Assembly: GCF_000296465.1 (NCBI RefSeq)
Contig: NZ_JH815204.1
Location: forward strand, 681,681 to 745,680
Direction: 5' to 3'
Origin: Barnesiella intestinihominis YIT 11860
GTDB taxonomy: Bacteria > Bacteroidota > Bacteroidia > Bacteroidales > Barnesiellaceae
DNA length: 64,000 bases
This document shows positions 36,978-46,654 of the stretch, piece by piece. Within the stretch, counting starts at the first letter, position 1, and each line of letters opens with the position of its first letter. The notes under the pieces are model-generated. The model did no database searches, was not told the origin of the DNA, and saw nothing but the letters and a program-made list of their open reading frames with translations. A program made the translations under genes and the position numbers.

Positions 36978-37522
36978 TGCAAATAAAACAACATGAGGTA
37001 TACTTCGTAAATAGCCTTCATTGTTTACCAATAAGAATATTTATTAAAAGTATTATTTTACATTTATATATATAATTATTTAGAAATCAATATTTTATTT
37101 GTTGTATATAAAAAACAGCCTGCGTGTATCGTTCGAAATTCGAAGTTATACCTCGAATATACTTTACATTAAACATATTAAAACGTTGGTTTTTAATTAT
37201 TTGTATTATATATATTGTAGATATAATAATTGTTTATATATCTCTGTACTTGGTGGATATGCAAATGTAACACCTCTACCCTTTATGAGTTACAGATTTT
37301 TATTTTGTGTGATTTTGTTTTGTGTGTCACATTTGTAAACAGTAGTTATGAATTACAAATGTAAACTGCAAGCCGGTTTATAACTCAACTTCACGAGATT
37401 TTATTTTTCTAGTACAGATGTAATCTTGTTCAAAAATATGAGAATTATAAGCCCTTTAAATCCTATTCGAAATAGATTTATATTATTGATTCAAAATATA
37501 TTACAACTGTAAATAGTGTAAA
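36978..37522. other. AT-rich gene-free stretch with repeated TTACAnnTGTAA sites
   Basis: About 550 nt between the XRE regulator and the uvrA terminator with no convincing gene. It holds GCAAATGTAAC (37261-37271), ACATTTGTAA and TTACAAATGT facing each other over a 14-nt spacer (37329-37338 and 37353-37362), a looser GTACAGATGTAAT (37412-37424) and TTACAACTGTAA (37501-37512). They share the half-site of the palindromes at the XRE promoter. Sites at 37262-37269 and 37357-37364 also read as a TACATTTG or similar -7 box on the minus strand. No RNA gene or origin could be identified. Confidence 0.5.
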
Positions 37523-37556
37523 AAAAGGGTCCAAATTTTATACTTTGAGCCCTTTT
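37523..37556 (-). terminator. Terminator after uvrA
   Basis: AAAAGGGTCCAAA with TTTGAGCCCTTTT (one mismatch, one wobble) and an 8-nt loop. On the minus strand a 7-T run follows. It lies 32 nt after the uvrA stop. Confidence 0.8.
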
Positions 37557-37588
37557 CTATCTTTCAAAATCGTAATATGTCGTTTTTC

Positions 37589-40408
37589 TTATATCTTTAA
37601 TTCCGCCTTTAAATAACGAGCCGTAAAAGTATCCTGTACACAAACTTCTTCCGGAGTACCCGTCGTTAAAACATATCCTCCATTTTTACCGCCTTCCGGT
37701 CCCATATCGATAATGTGGTCGGCACATTTGATTATATCCAGATTGTGCTCAATGACTATCACGGTATTGCCTTTATCTACCAACCGGTTCAATACAGAGA
37801 GCAATACTCGAATATCTTCGAAATGTAAACCTGTGGTAGGTTCGTCCAGTATATAGAGAGTTTTACCCGTATCTCTTTTTGAAAGTTCCGCAGCCAGTTT
37901 TACCCGTTGACTCTCCCCTCCTGATAATGTCGTAGACGGCTGCCCCAGTTTAATGTATCCGAGACCAACGTCCTGTAAAACTTTAATTTTAGAAATAATA
38001 GAGGGTATATTTTCAAAAAATTCTACGGCTTGATTGATGGTCATGTCCAAAACGTCGGCAATAGATTTTCCTTTAAATCTTACTTCAAGGGTTTCTCTAT
38101 TGTATCGTTTCCCATGACAGGCTTCACAAGGCACGAGTACATCGGGCAGGAAATTCATTTCGATAGTCTTATATCCATTTCCTCCGCAAACCTCGCAACG
38201 TCCTCCCGGAATATTGAACGAGAATCTCCCCGGTTTATAACCTCGGATTTTGGCTTCCGGCAATTCGACGAACACGTTGCGTATGTCGGCAAAAACACCG
38301 GTATAAGTGGCCGGATTCGATCGAGGCGTTCGACCCAGCGGCGATTGGTCGACCGTTACGATTTTATCGATGTTTTCCAATCCTTCTATTTTCTCATAGG
38401 GTAACGGATTTTGCAAAGAACGATAAAATTTTTGACTAATGATAGGTTGCAAAGTCCCGTTAATCAAACTTGATTTACCACTACCCGAAACTCCTGTGAT
38501 ACAAATGAATTTTCCCAGAGGAAATTCGACGGTCACATTTTTTAGATTATTTCCGGTAGCTCCTGATAGTATTATCTTTTTTCCGTTTCCTGTTCTCCTT
38601 TGGGAGGCAAATTCGATTTCTTTTTTACCGGTAAGGTATCGAGCCGTAAGAGTGTCGGTTTTCAACATTTCTTTCGGCGTACCGGCGAAAACGATATTTC
38701 CTCCCAGCCGTCCAGCCCGAGGCCCCAAGTCTACAATATAATCGGCTTCGAGCATCATTTCCTTATCGTGTTCTACCACAATAATCGAATTCCCCATATC
38801 CCTTAATTCTTTTAAAGACTGAATCAATCGGGTGTTATCCCGTTGATGAAGTCCTATACTGGGTTCATCGAGAATATAAAGGACATTAACCAATTGAGAT
38901 CCTATTTGAGTCGCTAATCTTATCCGTTGGCTTTCTCCACCCGACAATGTGGCAGAAGCTCTGTTCAGGGATAAGTAATCCAAGCCCACATCGACGAGGA
39001 AATGGAGTCTGTTACGTATTTCTTTGAGAATCTCGGCCGCAATTTTACGTTGCTGAGAAGATAAATATTCCTCTACATGATTTACCCACTCGTATAATTC
39101 CGAAATATCCATATCGGCTAGATCGGCAATATTTTTTCCTGCGATTTTGTAATGTAAAGCCTCCTTGTTCAGGCGATGTCCTTCGCATAGCGGGCATGTA
39201 GCTGTCGTGACGAATTGTCCGGCCCATTTTTGAGCTTGCGATGAAGCGTCGCTTTGCTGTTGAATTTCTATATATTTTATCAGACCGTCGAACGATAAAA
39301 AATAGTTCGAGGTTCCCAGCGATTCATTTTTAATTTGCAAACGCTCGTCTGTTCCGTTCAGTATATCGTCCAACGCTTCTTCCGGAAGATTTTTGATAGG
39401 GGTTTTCAAACTACTGTCGTATTTTTCACAAATTGCGGCGATTTGCCAAAATATCAACGAATTTTTATATTTGCCAAGCGGAACGATTCCTCCTTCATAG
39501 ATGGATTTTTCGTCATTCGGGATAATTTTGTTTTTGTCAATTATATTGACATATCCCAGTCCCTTACATTTCGGGCAAGCACCTTGTGGGGAATTGAATG
39601 AAAAGCTATGAGGAGCAGGTTCACTATAAGACAACCCGGTTTGCGGGTCCATCAATGTTCGGCTGTAATGTCTTATTTCTTGTGTCTCTGCATCGAGAAC
39701 AATCAGTTGGCCATCTCCTTGTTTCATCGCAGTCTTGACACTTTCCTGCAAACGCCGTTCATCGTCTTTATCCACGATCAGTTTATCGATTACCAGTTCG
39801 ATGCTGTGGTTTTTATAACGGTCGAGTTTCATTCCATGCGTTATTTCCCGTAGCTCTCCGTCGATTCTGACCGTCAAATAACCTTTTCTCCGAACTTGCT
39901 CGAACAAATCTTTATAATGACCCTTACGGTTACGAACCAATGGAGCGAGGATATAAGTTTTCTTATTCTGGTATAGGTCCATTATCAGAGAAATGATTTT
40001 CTCCTCGGTATAACGAACCATTTTTTCCCCCGATAAATAAGAGTATGCTTCCCCTGCCCTCGCAAACAGCAACCGAAAGAAATCGAATATCTCCGTTGTT
40101 GTCCCTACGGTCGAACGAGGGTTTTTATTCGTCGTTTTTTGTTCTATGGAAATAACAGGACTCAATCCGGTTATTTTATCTACATCTGGGCGCTCCATAC
40201 CTCCGAGCATATTCCGTGCGTATGCTGTAAAAGTCTCAATGTAACGCCTTTGCCCTTCGGCAAAAATAGTATCGAATGCCAATGACGATTTGCCGCTGCC
40301 GCTTAATCCTGTAATAACGGTGAGACTGTTCCGAGGAATATTGACATCTATATTTTTAAGATTATGGACACGAGCCCCATATACTTCAATTTGTTCTTCT
40401 GCTTTCAT
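37589..40408 (-). CDS. uvrA: Excinuclease ABC subunit A
   Basis: A 939-residue damage-sensing ATPase of nucleotide excision repair. Two ABC modules are visible: Walker [15 protein letters not shown] near 32-45 and [14 protein letters not shown] near 635-650, and signatures [14 protein letters not shown] and [15 protein letters not shown]. Zinc-binding cysteines are in [28 protein letters not shown] and CEACHGKRY. The start was set at ATG 40408, which overlaps the transglycosylase stop as ATGA; the frame is open six codons further up. It is the last gene of a three-gene operon with a secreted protein and a transglycosylase. Confidence 0.96.
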   Translation of the reverse strand: MKAEEQIEVYGARVHNLKNIDVNIPRNSLTVITGLSGSGKSSLAFDTIFAEGQRRYIETFTAYARNMLGGMERPDVDKITGLSPVISIEQKTTNKNPRSTVGTTTEIFDFFRLLFARAGEAYSYLSGEKMVRYTEEKIISLIMDLYQNKKTYILAPLVRNRKGHYKDLFEQVRRKGYLTVRIDGELREITHGMKLDRYKNHSIELVIDKLIVDKDDERRLQESVKTAMKQGDGQLIVLDAETQEIRHYSRTLMDPQTGLSYSEPAPHSFSFNSPQGACPKCKGLGYVNIIDKNKIIPNDEKSIYEGGIVPLGKYKNSLIFWQIAAICEKYDSSLKTPIKNLPEEALDDILNGTDERLQIKNESLGTSNYFLSFDGLIKYIEIQQQSDASSQAQKWAGQFVTTATCPLCEGHRLNKEALHYKIAGKNIADLADMDISELYEWVNHVEEYLSSQQRKIAAEILKEIRNRLHFLVDVGLDYLSLNRASATLSGGESQRIRLATQIGSQLVNVLYILDEPSIGLHQRDNTRLIQSLKELRDMGNSIIVVEHDKEMMLEADYIVDLGPRAGRLGGNIVFAGTPKEMLKTDTLTARYLTGKKEIEFASQRRTGNGKKIILSGATGNNLKNVTVEFPLGKFICITGVSGSGKSSLINGTLQPIISQKFYRSLQNPLPYEKIEGLENIDKIVTVDQSPLGRTPRSNPATYTGVFADIRNVFVELPEAKIRGYKPGRFSFNIPGGRCEVCGGNGYKTIEMNFLPDVLVPCEACHGKRYNRETLEVRFKGKSIADVLDMTINQAVEFFENIPSIISKIKVLQDVGLGYIKLGQPSTTLSGGESQRVKLAAELSKRDTGKTLYILDEPTTGLHFEDIRVLLSVLNRLVDKGNTVIVIEHNLDIIKCADHIIDMGPEGGKNGGYVLTTGTPEEVCVQDTFTARYLKAELKI

Positions 40409-41352
40409 TTTTTGTCGATCACCCACTCTTTTTTATAAGTAGTAAATTTACGTTTCGTATAATACAAATCGTCTTTCATCGGTATTTTTATATAGTAAAC
40501 TTTTCTGGACTTATCCGGTAAGAAACGGGAACGAAGCCACGGGTTGGCTTCTTTTAATTGGGCATAAGAAACGCCCTTAGATTGAGCGAATACGGCTAGG
40601 TCGTTAATCGTGGTATCTACTTTTATTTCCGAATATCTGATTGGTTGATAGAGTTGTTTGGCTTTTAGTTTGTATCCATATTTTGCCGGAGAAGAAAATA
40701 TTTCTTTCATGGCTAAAATGCGAAATACATAACGAGATGTTTCTTCGTTTAACCATAAATCGAACGATCGATCGGCCAGCTGTTTTTCCAATTCGGTCGA
40801 TATACGTCCCATACCGGCATTATAAGATGCTGCGACAGTCGTCCAACTACCGTATTTTTCATAAGCATCTTTCAAATATTTGCAGGCTGCGCGAGTGGAC
40901 TTTTCTATATGATAGCGTTCGTCTATATCGTTATTTACTTCTAGTCCATATTCTCTTCCCGTACGAGGCATAATTTGCCAGATACCAACGGCTTTTGCCG
41001 GTGAAACGGCTCTTGGATTCAAGGTACTTTCAATAACGGCCAAATATAAGAAATCGGTCGGGACTTTCTCTTCTTTCAATATAGGTTCCAATATGGGAAA
41101 ATATCGGTTGGCTCGTTTTATGGCTAATGATGTAGACGAGTGCATATAACATAGCGTGGTGAGTTCCCTGTCGAATCGTTCATACATATCCAGACGATCC
41201 AGATCTACAAGCTCATTTGCGAATTTCACTTGTAGTGGAAATTCGGGAACGATTACATCGGAAAATTCTTTTGTCGTATTTGCATACCCTTTAATGAACA
41301 GCGGTGTATACAAAAATAACAGTACAATAAAAAAATACCTCTTTGGCGTCAT
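40405..41352 (-). CDS. Lytic transglycosylase (MltD-like)
   Basis: A 315-residue exported peptidoglycan-cleaving enzyme. An N-terminal signal or anchor ([18 protein letters not shown]) precedes an SLT domain (~95-225): the catalytic Glu in [22 protein letters not shown] and the motifs [26 protein letters not shown] and [11 protein letters not shown]. The C-terminal ~60 residues ([24 protein letters not shown]...) resemble one LysM repeat, so it probably binds peptidoglycan. It lies 13 nt after the type IX-secreted protein gene and overlaps uvrA by 4 nt. Confidence 0.9.
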   Translation of the reverse strand: MTPKRYFFIVLLFLYTPLFIKGYANTTKEFSDVIVPEFPLQVKFANELVDLDRLDMYERFDRELTTLCYMHSSTSLAIKRANRYFPILEPILKEEKVPTDFLYLAVIESTLNPRAVSPAKAVGIWQIMPRTGREYGLEVNNDIDERYHIEKSTRAACKYLKDAYEKYGSWTTVAASYNAGMGRISTELEKQLADRSFDLWLNEETSRYVFRILAMKEIFSSPAKYGYKLKAKQLYQPIRYSEIKVDTTINDLAVFAQSKGVSYAQLKEANPWLRSRFLPDKSRKVYYIKIPMKDDLYYTKRKFTTYKKEWVIDKK

Positions 41353-41365
41353 TTACTTATATCCA

Positions 41366-42682
41366 TTAATTTTTAGGACGTAATATATTGATGTGTCCCT
41401 TTAATTTCATCTTTTTATTGTTTGCCCCCTTTGCTTCTATTACATAATAATATACTCCCGGGTCTACATATTTGCCACGATACTTTCCGTCCCAGCCTTG
41501 ATCGGGGCTATCGAAGTAAAACATTTGAACTCCCCATTTATTGAATATCCAACATTTAAAACTAACGATCGATTTATAAGCTACTTTCCATTCGTCGTTA
41601 ACTCCGGGGCTTGTTCCCGGTGAAAAAACGTTTGGTGCTTCCAAACGAGGTTCTCCGATATTTATGGTGAATGTCTCGCTGTATGCCTGACATGTAGCGG
41701 TACTATTACTGGCGACTAAGCGAACATAAGTGACACCCTCGTCTCTGAAAGTGTACCATAAGGTTTCATCGTTATACCGGGCAATTGTATTTGAAAAGTC
41801 CTCCTTGTCCGAGAATTCCCATTCGATATGAGTAACAGCATCCGTTACATAAGCTTTGAATTCGATCTCGGCCGGTGCAGACCCTCCCAAATAATCGGTG
41901 GGATGTCTATCGTCTTCGTTCGTGGCATCTTCCCGATATGTTTGTTCTGCCGTCGCTGTCACCCCTATCGCCGATGTTATATATTCCTCGGTCGATGCCG
42001 TCTGCGACAGACCCCAATAATTCAATATCTGATCTCCTGTTACTGTAAAATCGGTATTACAGAGAGGAGACGGTACTTGGATAGAAGAAGAAAAGTCATA
42101 CACCCTTTCAGTCTGGAATGTTTGGGTATATGCCAGAGACTCTTTATCCCATGTCAAACTCATATAACTAACCGTGAGCTCACGGCGTAGCGATTTAGGG
42201 GCTCCATTGGTCGAGTAGTAATTGAGCTTTTTCCCTTCCCCATCTAGCATTAATGTGGTCATATCGCACTGACCTTCTTCATTTGATGTAGAAACAGCAT
42301 TAAGAATCAAAGGAGATTGGGAATAATCGATTATCCATAAATAATAACTCTCTCCATTTTGTTCAATTATATATCCACAATCGGCTTCCGAAATATTCAA
42401 TGTAGAAATGTTCCCGTTTTGTATAGCTCCACTTATCGGTGTAGCAGATTCTTTACCGATTTCCCTGAATAGGCACCAAGAAATGGGAGAATCATCTTCC
42501 CCCGAAAATTCGATCGTTGCGTTATTTAGCGAATATATCACAAAAACACCACCTGTTAAACCGGTACTAATCTCTGGCGTATGGTTATAGGCAGGTCTCC
42601 CCCCCCCCGATACGGTAATTTGTTGAGCATATAACTCACCGATTGTAATGATGCACGCGAAAAATAGCAGGTATCTACGCAT
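41366..42682 (-). CDS. Secreted protein with type IX (type B) sorting domain, gliding-motility-associated C-terminus
   Basis: A 438-residue protein from ATG 42682, with a signal peptide (MRRYLLFFACIITIGELYAQ). The last ~90 residues are a gliding-motility-associated/type B T9SS domain: APNVFSPGTSPGVNDEW, IFNKWGVQMFYFDS, GWDGKYRGKYVDPGVYYYVI and KLKGHINILR. The central part has a PKD-like Ig fold around 255-350 (ITHIEWEFSDKEDFS-like, VTYVRLVASNSTATC). It should be exported across the outer membrane and kept at the surface. Codons for residues 24-27 carry a 10-G tract, a possible frameshift hotspot. It heads an operon with the transglycosylase and uvrA. Function unknown. Confidence 0.85.
   Translation of the reverse strand: MRRYLLFFACIITIGELYAQQITVSGGGRPAYNHTPEISTGLTGGVFVIYSLNNATIEFSGEDDSPISWCLFREIGKESATPISGAIQNGNISTLNISEADCGYIIEQNGESYYLWIIDYSQSPLILNAVSTSNEEGQCDMTTLMLDGEGKKLNYYSTNGAPKSLRRELTVSYMSLTWDKESLAYTQTFQTERVYDFSSSIQVPSPLCNTDFTVTGDQILNYWGLSQTASTEEYITSAIGVTATAEQTYREDATNEDDRHPTDYLGGSAPAEIEFKAYVTDAVTHIEWEFSDKEDFSNTIARYNDETLWYTFRDEGVTYVRLVASNSTATCQAYSETFTINIGEPRLEAPNVFSPGTSPGVNDEWKVAYKSIVSFKCWIFNKWGVQMFYFDSPDQGWDGKYRGKYVDPGVYYYVIEAKGANNKKMKLKGHINILRPKN
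42599..42608 (-). repeat. Homopolymer tract of ten G (coding strand) in the secreted protein gene
   Basis: Ten C in the plus strand, ten G in the coding strand, encoding Ser-Gly-Gly-Gly just after the signal peptide. It is by far the longest G/C homopolymer noticed in the window. Slippage by one unit would frameshift the protein at about residue 27. Confidence 0.8.
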
Positions 42683-42706
42683 ATTTATCCAAATAATAAT
42701 GAATGA

Positions 42707-42714
42707 CAAAGTTA
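42707..42714 (-). promoter_or_regulatory. -7 box of the T9SS protein-transglycosylase-uvrA operon
   Basis: TAACTTTG on the minus strand, 24 nt before the ATG at 42682. No good -33 element. Confidence 0.45.
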
Positions 42715-42816
42715 CAATTTTTCAAGTAATCGTGTTTGTATCTTGAATTTAAAATTTCCCAATAATCTCGTTTCCGAGAGAGAAATGATAATATGATTTC
42801 CATAATCTCGATCGGG

Positions 42817-42848
42817 TTTGCAACTAACGATATTTTTATATACTTTTG
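42817..42848 (+). promoter_or_regulatory. Promoter of the LysM-fusion gene
   Basis: TTTG (42817-42820), 20-nt spacer, TACTTTTG (42841-42848), 46 nt before the ATG at 42895. Both elements match consensus. Confidence 0.7.
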
Positions 42849-42894
42849 TTTCTTGTATATCAAGTTTGTATATAAAAGATAACGATTTGAAAAT

Positions 42895-44940
42895 ATGAAA
42901 TATAATCGAATAACCATAGCTCTATTATTTTGTTTTGCCTTTACTTTTTTGTTGTCTGCTCAGACAGAGAATTTACAAACAAAGGTTATAGACGGGAAAG
43001 AATTTTATATTTATAAGGTTAAACCGTCGGAGGGATTTTATATATTATCTCATAAATTCGGTATTTCTCAGGAGGAAATTATTCGCTATAATCCTGCCGC
43101 TAAAAATGGCTTAAAAAAAGGACAGCTGCTCATGATTCCGACAAATAAGGGCGTGAATAAACAAGATTCTGAACCGGAAATCGAAAGCACATTTGAACAT
43201 ACAATCGTACGGGGAGAATCCCTGTATTCTATTTCAAAGACTTATAAAGTTCCTATTAGAAGCATTATTGCACTTAATCCGGGTTCTGAACGTGGAATAA
43301 AAGCCGGTGCGACTTTAAAGATTCCACAACGTTATCAAAAACCTGAGAAACAATCTATTCCTCTTGTACAAAAGGACACTCAAACAGCAATGAATACCGC
43401 CGATAGTGAAGTTGTAGAGGATTCTTCGAACGGGACCTCGAATGAATATGTCTATCATACGATTGCCGACGGAGAAACTTTATTCTCTATATCAAAAAGA
43501 TATGATGTTGACATAGAGACTATTTTGAAACTTAATCCCGGTATTTCCCCTACTCATATGAAGAAGGGTTCCGTGATACGCATAACTCCCGATACGAAAG
43601 AATTAAATGTTACGATAGAGCCCAAACAGTTGTATACGGAATATAAAGTAAGGAAAAAGGAGACTTTATATAGTATCTCAAAAAAGTTTGGAACGACTGT
43701 TGAAGAGATAAAGAAATGCAATCCGAACATAAAACAAATAAAGCAAGACGATATAATAAATATTCCCGCAGGAATAGAGTACAATACAGTTACTGCTGAA
43801 AATCCTATCACGAGTGCAGAAATCAATAATATATACAATAAGTTATATAAAAGCGACAAGAAGGGGGTAATCAATGTCGCGGTTATACTACCGTTCATGT
43901 TGCGACAGTCGTCTCCCGATACGAAAGCCTGTTTATATACCGAGTATTATCAGGGTTTTTTAATGGCAGTAGACAGCCTTAAACGTCAAGGGGCCTCTAT
44001 CAATGTATATGCGTACGATTCCGAAGAGTCCGAATCAACGGTTCGTCGTATTCTTTCAGATCCGATATTAAAAGAAATGGATTTGATTATCGCTCCTGAA
44101 AATGACAGTCATATAAAGTTAATCGCTGATTTCGGACTGGCTAACGATATAAATGTCGTTAATACTTTTTCGCTTAAAAACGAGGAGGTTTCGCACAATG
44201 CAAAAGTATTCCAAACCAATATTCCTCATTCCTATTTATATGCAGAAGCTGCTGACAGATTTATCCGTTATTTGGGAAATCGGAAAGTCGTATTTTTATC
44301 TCATACACCGGAAGAACCCGACAAAAGAGATTTTATCGGCGGTCTGAAAGAAGAATTGAATCGAGCTCATATCGCTTATCACGAAATAAAGTTCGGTAAT
44401 GAGTTGAACCTATTAGATCAAGATTCTATATTGGCAGATGCAAGCGGGATTGTATTTGTACCTACCTCGGCCAAAAAGAAGGTTCTTTCTTTAATTGTAG
44501 CGCCTATTGAATCGTTGAAAGAAAAAAGAGCAGATTTGGATATTGCACTTTTCGGATACCCGGAATGGCTGACACAGGTTCCTGAATATCTGAACGAATT
44601 TTATAAACTAAATACTTATTTATATTCCCGGTTCTATGCCAATCCGTTCGAGGAAGATACTAAGACGTTTCACAAACGATTCCTTTATTGGTATAATAAG
44701 GATATGATAAATGCCAGCCCTCAATATGCTTTATTAGGATTCGATACCGGAATATATTTCCTTTCGGCTATACGGGAACATGGGAAGAATTTTGCGTCAC
44801 AGGATATTCGGCCTTCGATCGATCGCATACAAACCGATTTTTCATTTCAACGTGTAAACAATTGGAGTGGCTTTATCAATAAATCTTTTTATTTCATCAA
44901 TTTTACACCTAATTTCACAATCAGGAAAATTAGAGAATAA
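42895..44940 (+). CDS. LysM-repeat protein fused to a periplasmic-binding-protein-like domain
   Basis: A 681-residue protein with a signal peptide (1-22, ending LLSAQ). Four LysM repeats follow at roughly 38-83, 98-142, 170-215 and 230-275 (for example GESLYSISKTYKVPIRSIIA, GETLFSISKRYDVDIETIL, KETLYSISKKFGTTVEEIK). From ~325 to 660 there is a type I periplasmic-binding fold (INVAVILPFML, YYQGFLMAVDSLKRQGA, DLIIAPENDSHIKLIADFG, VVNTFSLKNE, YAEAADRFIRYLGNRKVVFL). It should sit on peptidoglycan in the periplasm. The ligand, if any, is unknown. The barrel-type gene follows after 3 nt, so the two form an operon. Confidence 0.85.
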   Translation: MKYNRITIALLFCFAFTFLLSAQTENLQTKVIDGKEFYIYKVKPSEGFYILSHKFGISQEEIIRYNPAAKNGLKKGQLLMIPTNKGVNKQDSEPEIESTFEHTIVRGESLYSISKTYKVPIRSIIALNPGSERGIKAGATLKIPQRYQKPEKQSIPLVQKDTQTAMNTADSEVVEDSSNGTSNEYVYHTIADGETLFSISKRYDVDIETILKLNPGISPTHMKKGSVIRITPDTKELNVTIEPKQLYTEYKVRKKETLYSISKKFGTTVEEIKKCNPNIKQIKQDDIINIPAGIEYNTVTAENPITSAEINNIYNKLYKSDKKGVINVAVILPFMLRQSSPDTKACLYTEYYQGFLMAVDSLKRQGASINVYAYDSEESESTVRRILSDPILKEMDLIIAPENDSHIKLIADFGLANDINVVNTFSLKNEEVSHNAKVFQTNIPHSYLYAEAADRFIRYLGNRKVVFLSHTPEEPDKRDFIGGLKEELNRAHIAYHEIKFGNELNLLDQDSILADASGIVFVPTSAKKKVLSLIVAPIESLKEKRADLDIALFGYPEWLTQVPEYLNEFYKLNTYLYSRFYANPFEEDTKTFHKRFLYWYNKDMINASPQYALLGFDTGIYFLSAIREHGKNFASQDIRPSIDRIQTDFSFQRVNNWSGFINKSFYFINFTPNFTIRKIRE

Positions 44941-44943
44941 ACG

Positions 44944-45621
44944 ATGAAACTTTTTCGATACATACTATTTGTTATAGCAGTTGTGTCTCTGCAATCAGGA
45001 TTGGCACAGAGAAGTGATTATCAACCTGAATTTACAGTGGGAGTAAAGGGTGGAACGACCCTTTCGAGAGTTTCGTTTACTCCTACTGTAACGCAATCGT
45101 TACTTTTGGGTTACACCGGCGGGGTATCGGTTCGTTATATCGAAGAAAAATTTTTCGGGTTAATTGCTGAAATCAATTTTACTCAGTGCGGTTGGAACGA
45201 AACTTTTGAAGAAGATCCCTATACCTATACTCATACGTTGAATTATGTGACAATTCCATTTCTGACTCATTTCTTCTTTGGCAATCGTGTCGTGCGTGGA
45301 TTTGTCAATGCGGGACCTCAAATCGGACTTTTATTGGGGGATAGTTATAAAAGCAATTTTGACATTTATAATTTGCCTGAGTTCAGCCAAAAAAGTAAGG
45401 TAAAAGAAATATATACGATGGATATAGCCCATCGATTTGATTATGGTATTACCGCAGGAGCAGGTATTGAGTTTCGTATAAAGGAAACACATGGTATCGT
45501 ATTGGAAGGCCGATACTATTATGGATTGGGAGATATATTCAAAAACAGGAAGAAAGATGTATTCGCGGCTTCCCACAGCCAAATAATAACGGTATCACTG
45601 GGATATTTATATCACTTTTAA
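44944..45621 (+). CDS. Outer-membrane beta-barrel protein, PorT-like
   Basis: A 225-residue protein with a signal peptide (1-21, ending SGLAQ), then alternating beta strands ending in an aromatic residue (SLGYLYHF), the mark of an outer-membrane barrel. FTVGVKGGTTLSRVSFTP, LLLGYTGGVSVRYI, YVTIPFLTHFFF, VNAGPQIGLLLGDS and GAGIEFRIKETHGIVLEGRYYYGLGD are typical of the PorT/OmpW-like 8-strand family of Bacteroidota. The true PorT is part of type IX secretion, but paralogues of other roles exist. It lies 3 nt after the LysM-fusion gene and 5 nt from the converging holA stop. Confidence 0.8.
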   Translation: MKLFRYILFVIAVVSLQSGLAQRSDYQPEFTVGVKGGTTLSRVSFTPTVTQSLLLGYTGGVSVRYIEEKFFGLIAEINFTQCGWNETFEEDPYTYTHTLNYVTIPFLTHFFFGNRVVRGFVNAGPQIGLLLGDSYKSNFDIYNLPEFSQKSKVKEIYTMDIAHRFDYGITAGAGIEFRIKETHGIVLEGRYYYGLGDIFKNRKKDVFAASHSQIITVSLGYLYHF

Positions 45622-45626
45622 TCAAA

Positions 45627-46652
45627 TCAGTGCATTATTTTAAAAACCAATTCTTTAAGCAGGTCTCCGTCGTTACTCGAAGCTCCTGAGCCTATACCCT
45701 TAGAGCGAGCATCATACTGGCGTATCAATGCGATAATGTCGATACATTTAAATGCGTTGTAAGCTCGCATGGCTGTCAAATAATCTCTGGATTGGAAAGA
45801 AGACCTTAGATTCAGTTCGTTCATAATTCCATTCTCCGACTTGTCTGTCGAAAAATAGCATAGCATAAGATTTGAAAAAAAATTGAATAATACACTTATC
45901 GTAACAACCAGCGGATTGTTCTTGGGATTTTGTTCGAAATATTGTATGATTTGAGTCGCTTTTAATATATTCCGGGTGATGATTGCATTTAGCAATTCAT
46001 AATTATTGAAATCTTTACTGATGCCAACATTACGTTCTACGATTTCGGGGGTAATGCGAAGACTCCCTTCCGGAAGTGAAATCGATAATTTGTCAAGTTC
46101 GCTACTAAGTCGGCTTAGGTCATTCCCGACAAAATCGGCCATCATAGAAGCTGCTTTGGGGTCGATCGACAGTTTCTTCGCTACTACGTAGTTGTTTATG
46201 AATGCCGGTAACTGATTGTCATATAATTTTTTCGATTCATATACTACTCCTATTTTTTCAATGCCGGCAACAACCTTCTTGTTTTTAAGCGAGCCATTTT
46301 TATGACAAATGACTAAGATCGTGCTCATCAACGGTTTTTGTAAATAATATAGAAGATTATCTACCCCTTTGATATTCTGGGCTTCCTTAACAACAATCAA
46401 TTGTCGTTCAGCCATCATGGGAAACCGCTTTGCTGCATTGACCACTATGGCGAAATCGTCGATATCGGCCCCGTATAGAATGGTTTGGTTAAAATCCCTT
46501 TCCGAGTCTTTCAAGGCATTTTCGATGATTGTCTCACAGATTAAGTCGATATAATACGATTCTTCGCCCATGAGTAAATAAACGGGCTTAAATACTTTGT
46601 TGCGAATGTCTTGCAAAATGGCAAGATGCTGATTGGTATCTTTTTTAGCCAT
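45627..46652 (-). CDS. holA: DNA polymerase III subunit delta
   Basis: A 341-residue clamp-loader subunit that opens the sliding clamp. The N-terminal domain shows KPVYLLMGEESYYIDLICETI, then FPMMAERQLIVVKEAQNIKG and TILVICHKNGSLKNKK; a middle helical lid includes DFVGNDLSRLSSELDKLSI; the C-terminal domain is the collar. It lies 2 nt after the amn gene on the same strand. Confidence 0.93.
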   Translation of the reverse strand: MAKKDTNQHLAILQDIRNKVFKPVYLLMGEESYYIDLICETIIENALKDSERDFNQTILYGADIDDFAIVVNAAKRFPMMAERQLIVVKEAQNIKGVDNLLYYLQKPLMSTILVICHKNGSLKNKKVVAGIEKIGVVYESKKLYDNQLPAFINNYVVAKKLSIDPKAASMMADFVGNDLSRLSSELDKLSISLPEGSLRITPEIVERNVGISKDFNNYELLNAIITRNILKATQIIQYFEQNPKNNPLVVTISVLFNFFSNLMLCYFSTDKSENGIMNELNLRSSFQSRDYLTAMRAYNAFKCIDIIALIRQYDARSKGIGSGASSNDGDLLKELVFKIMH

Positions 46653-46654
46653 AA

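Noticed and set aside
37099-37338. A 79-codon plus-strand frame in the gene-free stretch
   Set aside because: Low-complexity AT-rich translation (many Tyr, Ile, Phe), no promoter spacing or ribosome-binding site, and it covers several of the palindromic sites.
36912-37512. The repeated TTACAnnTGTAA sites as a CRISPR array
   Set aside because: The units are 10-15 nt, irregularly spaced and in both directions; there are no constant-length spacers and no cas genes.
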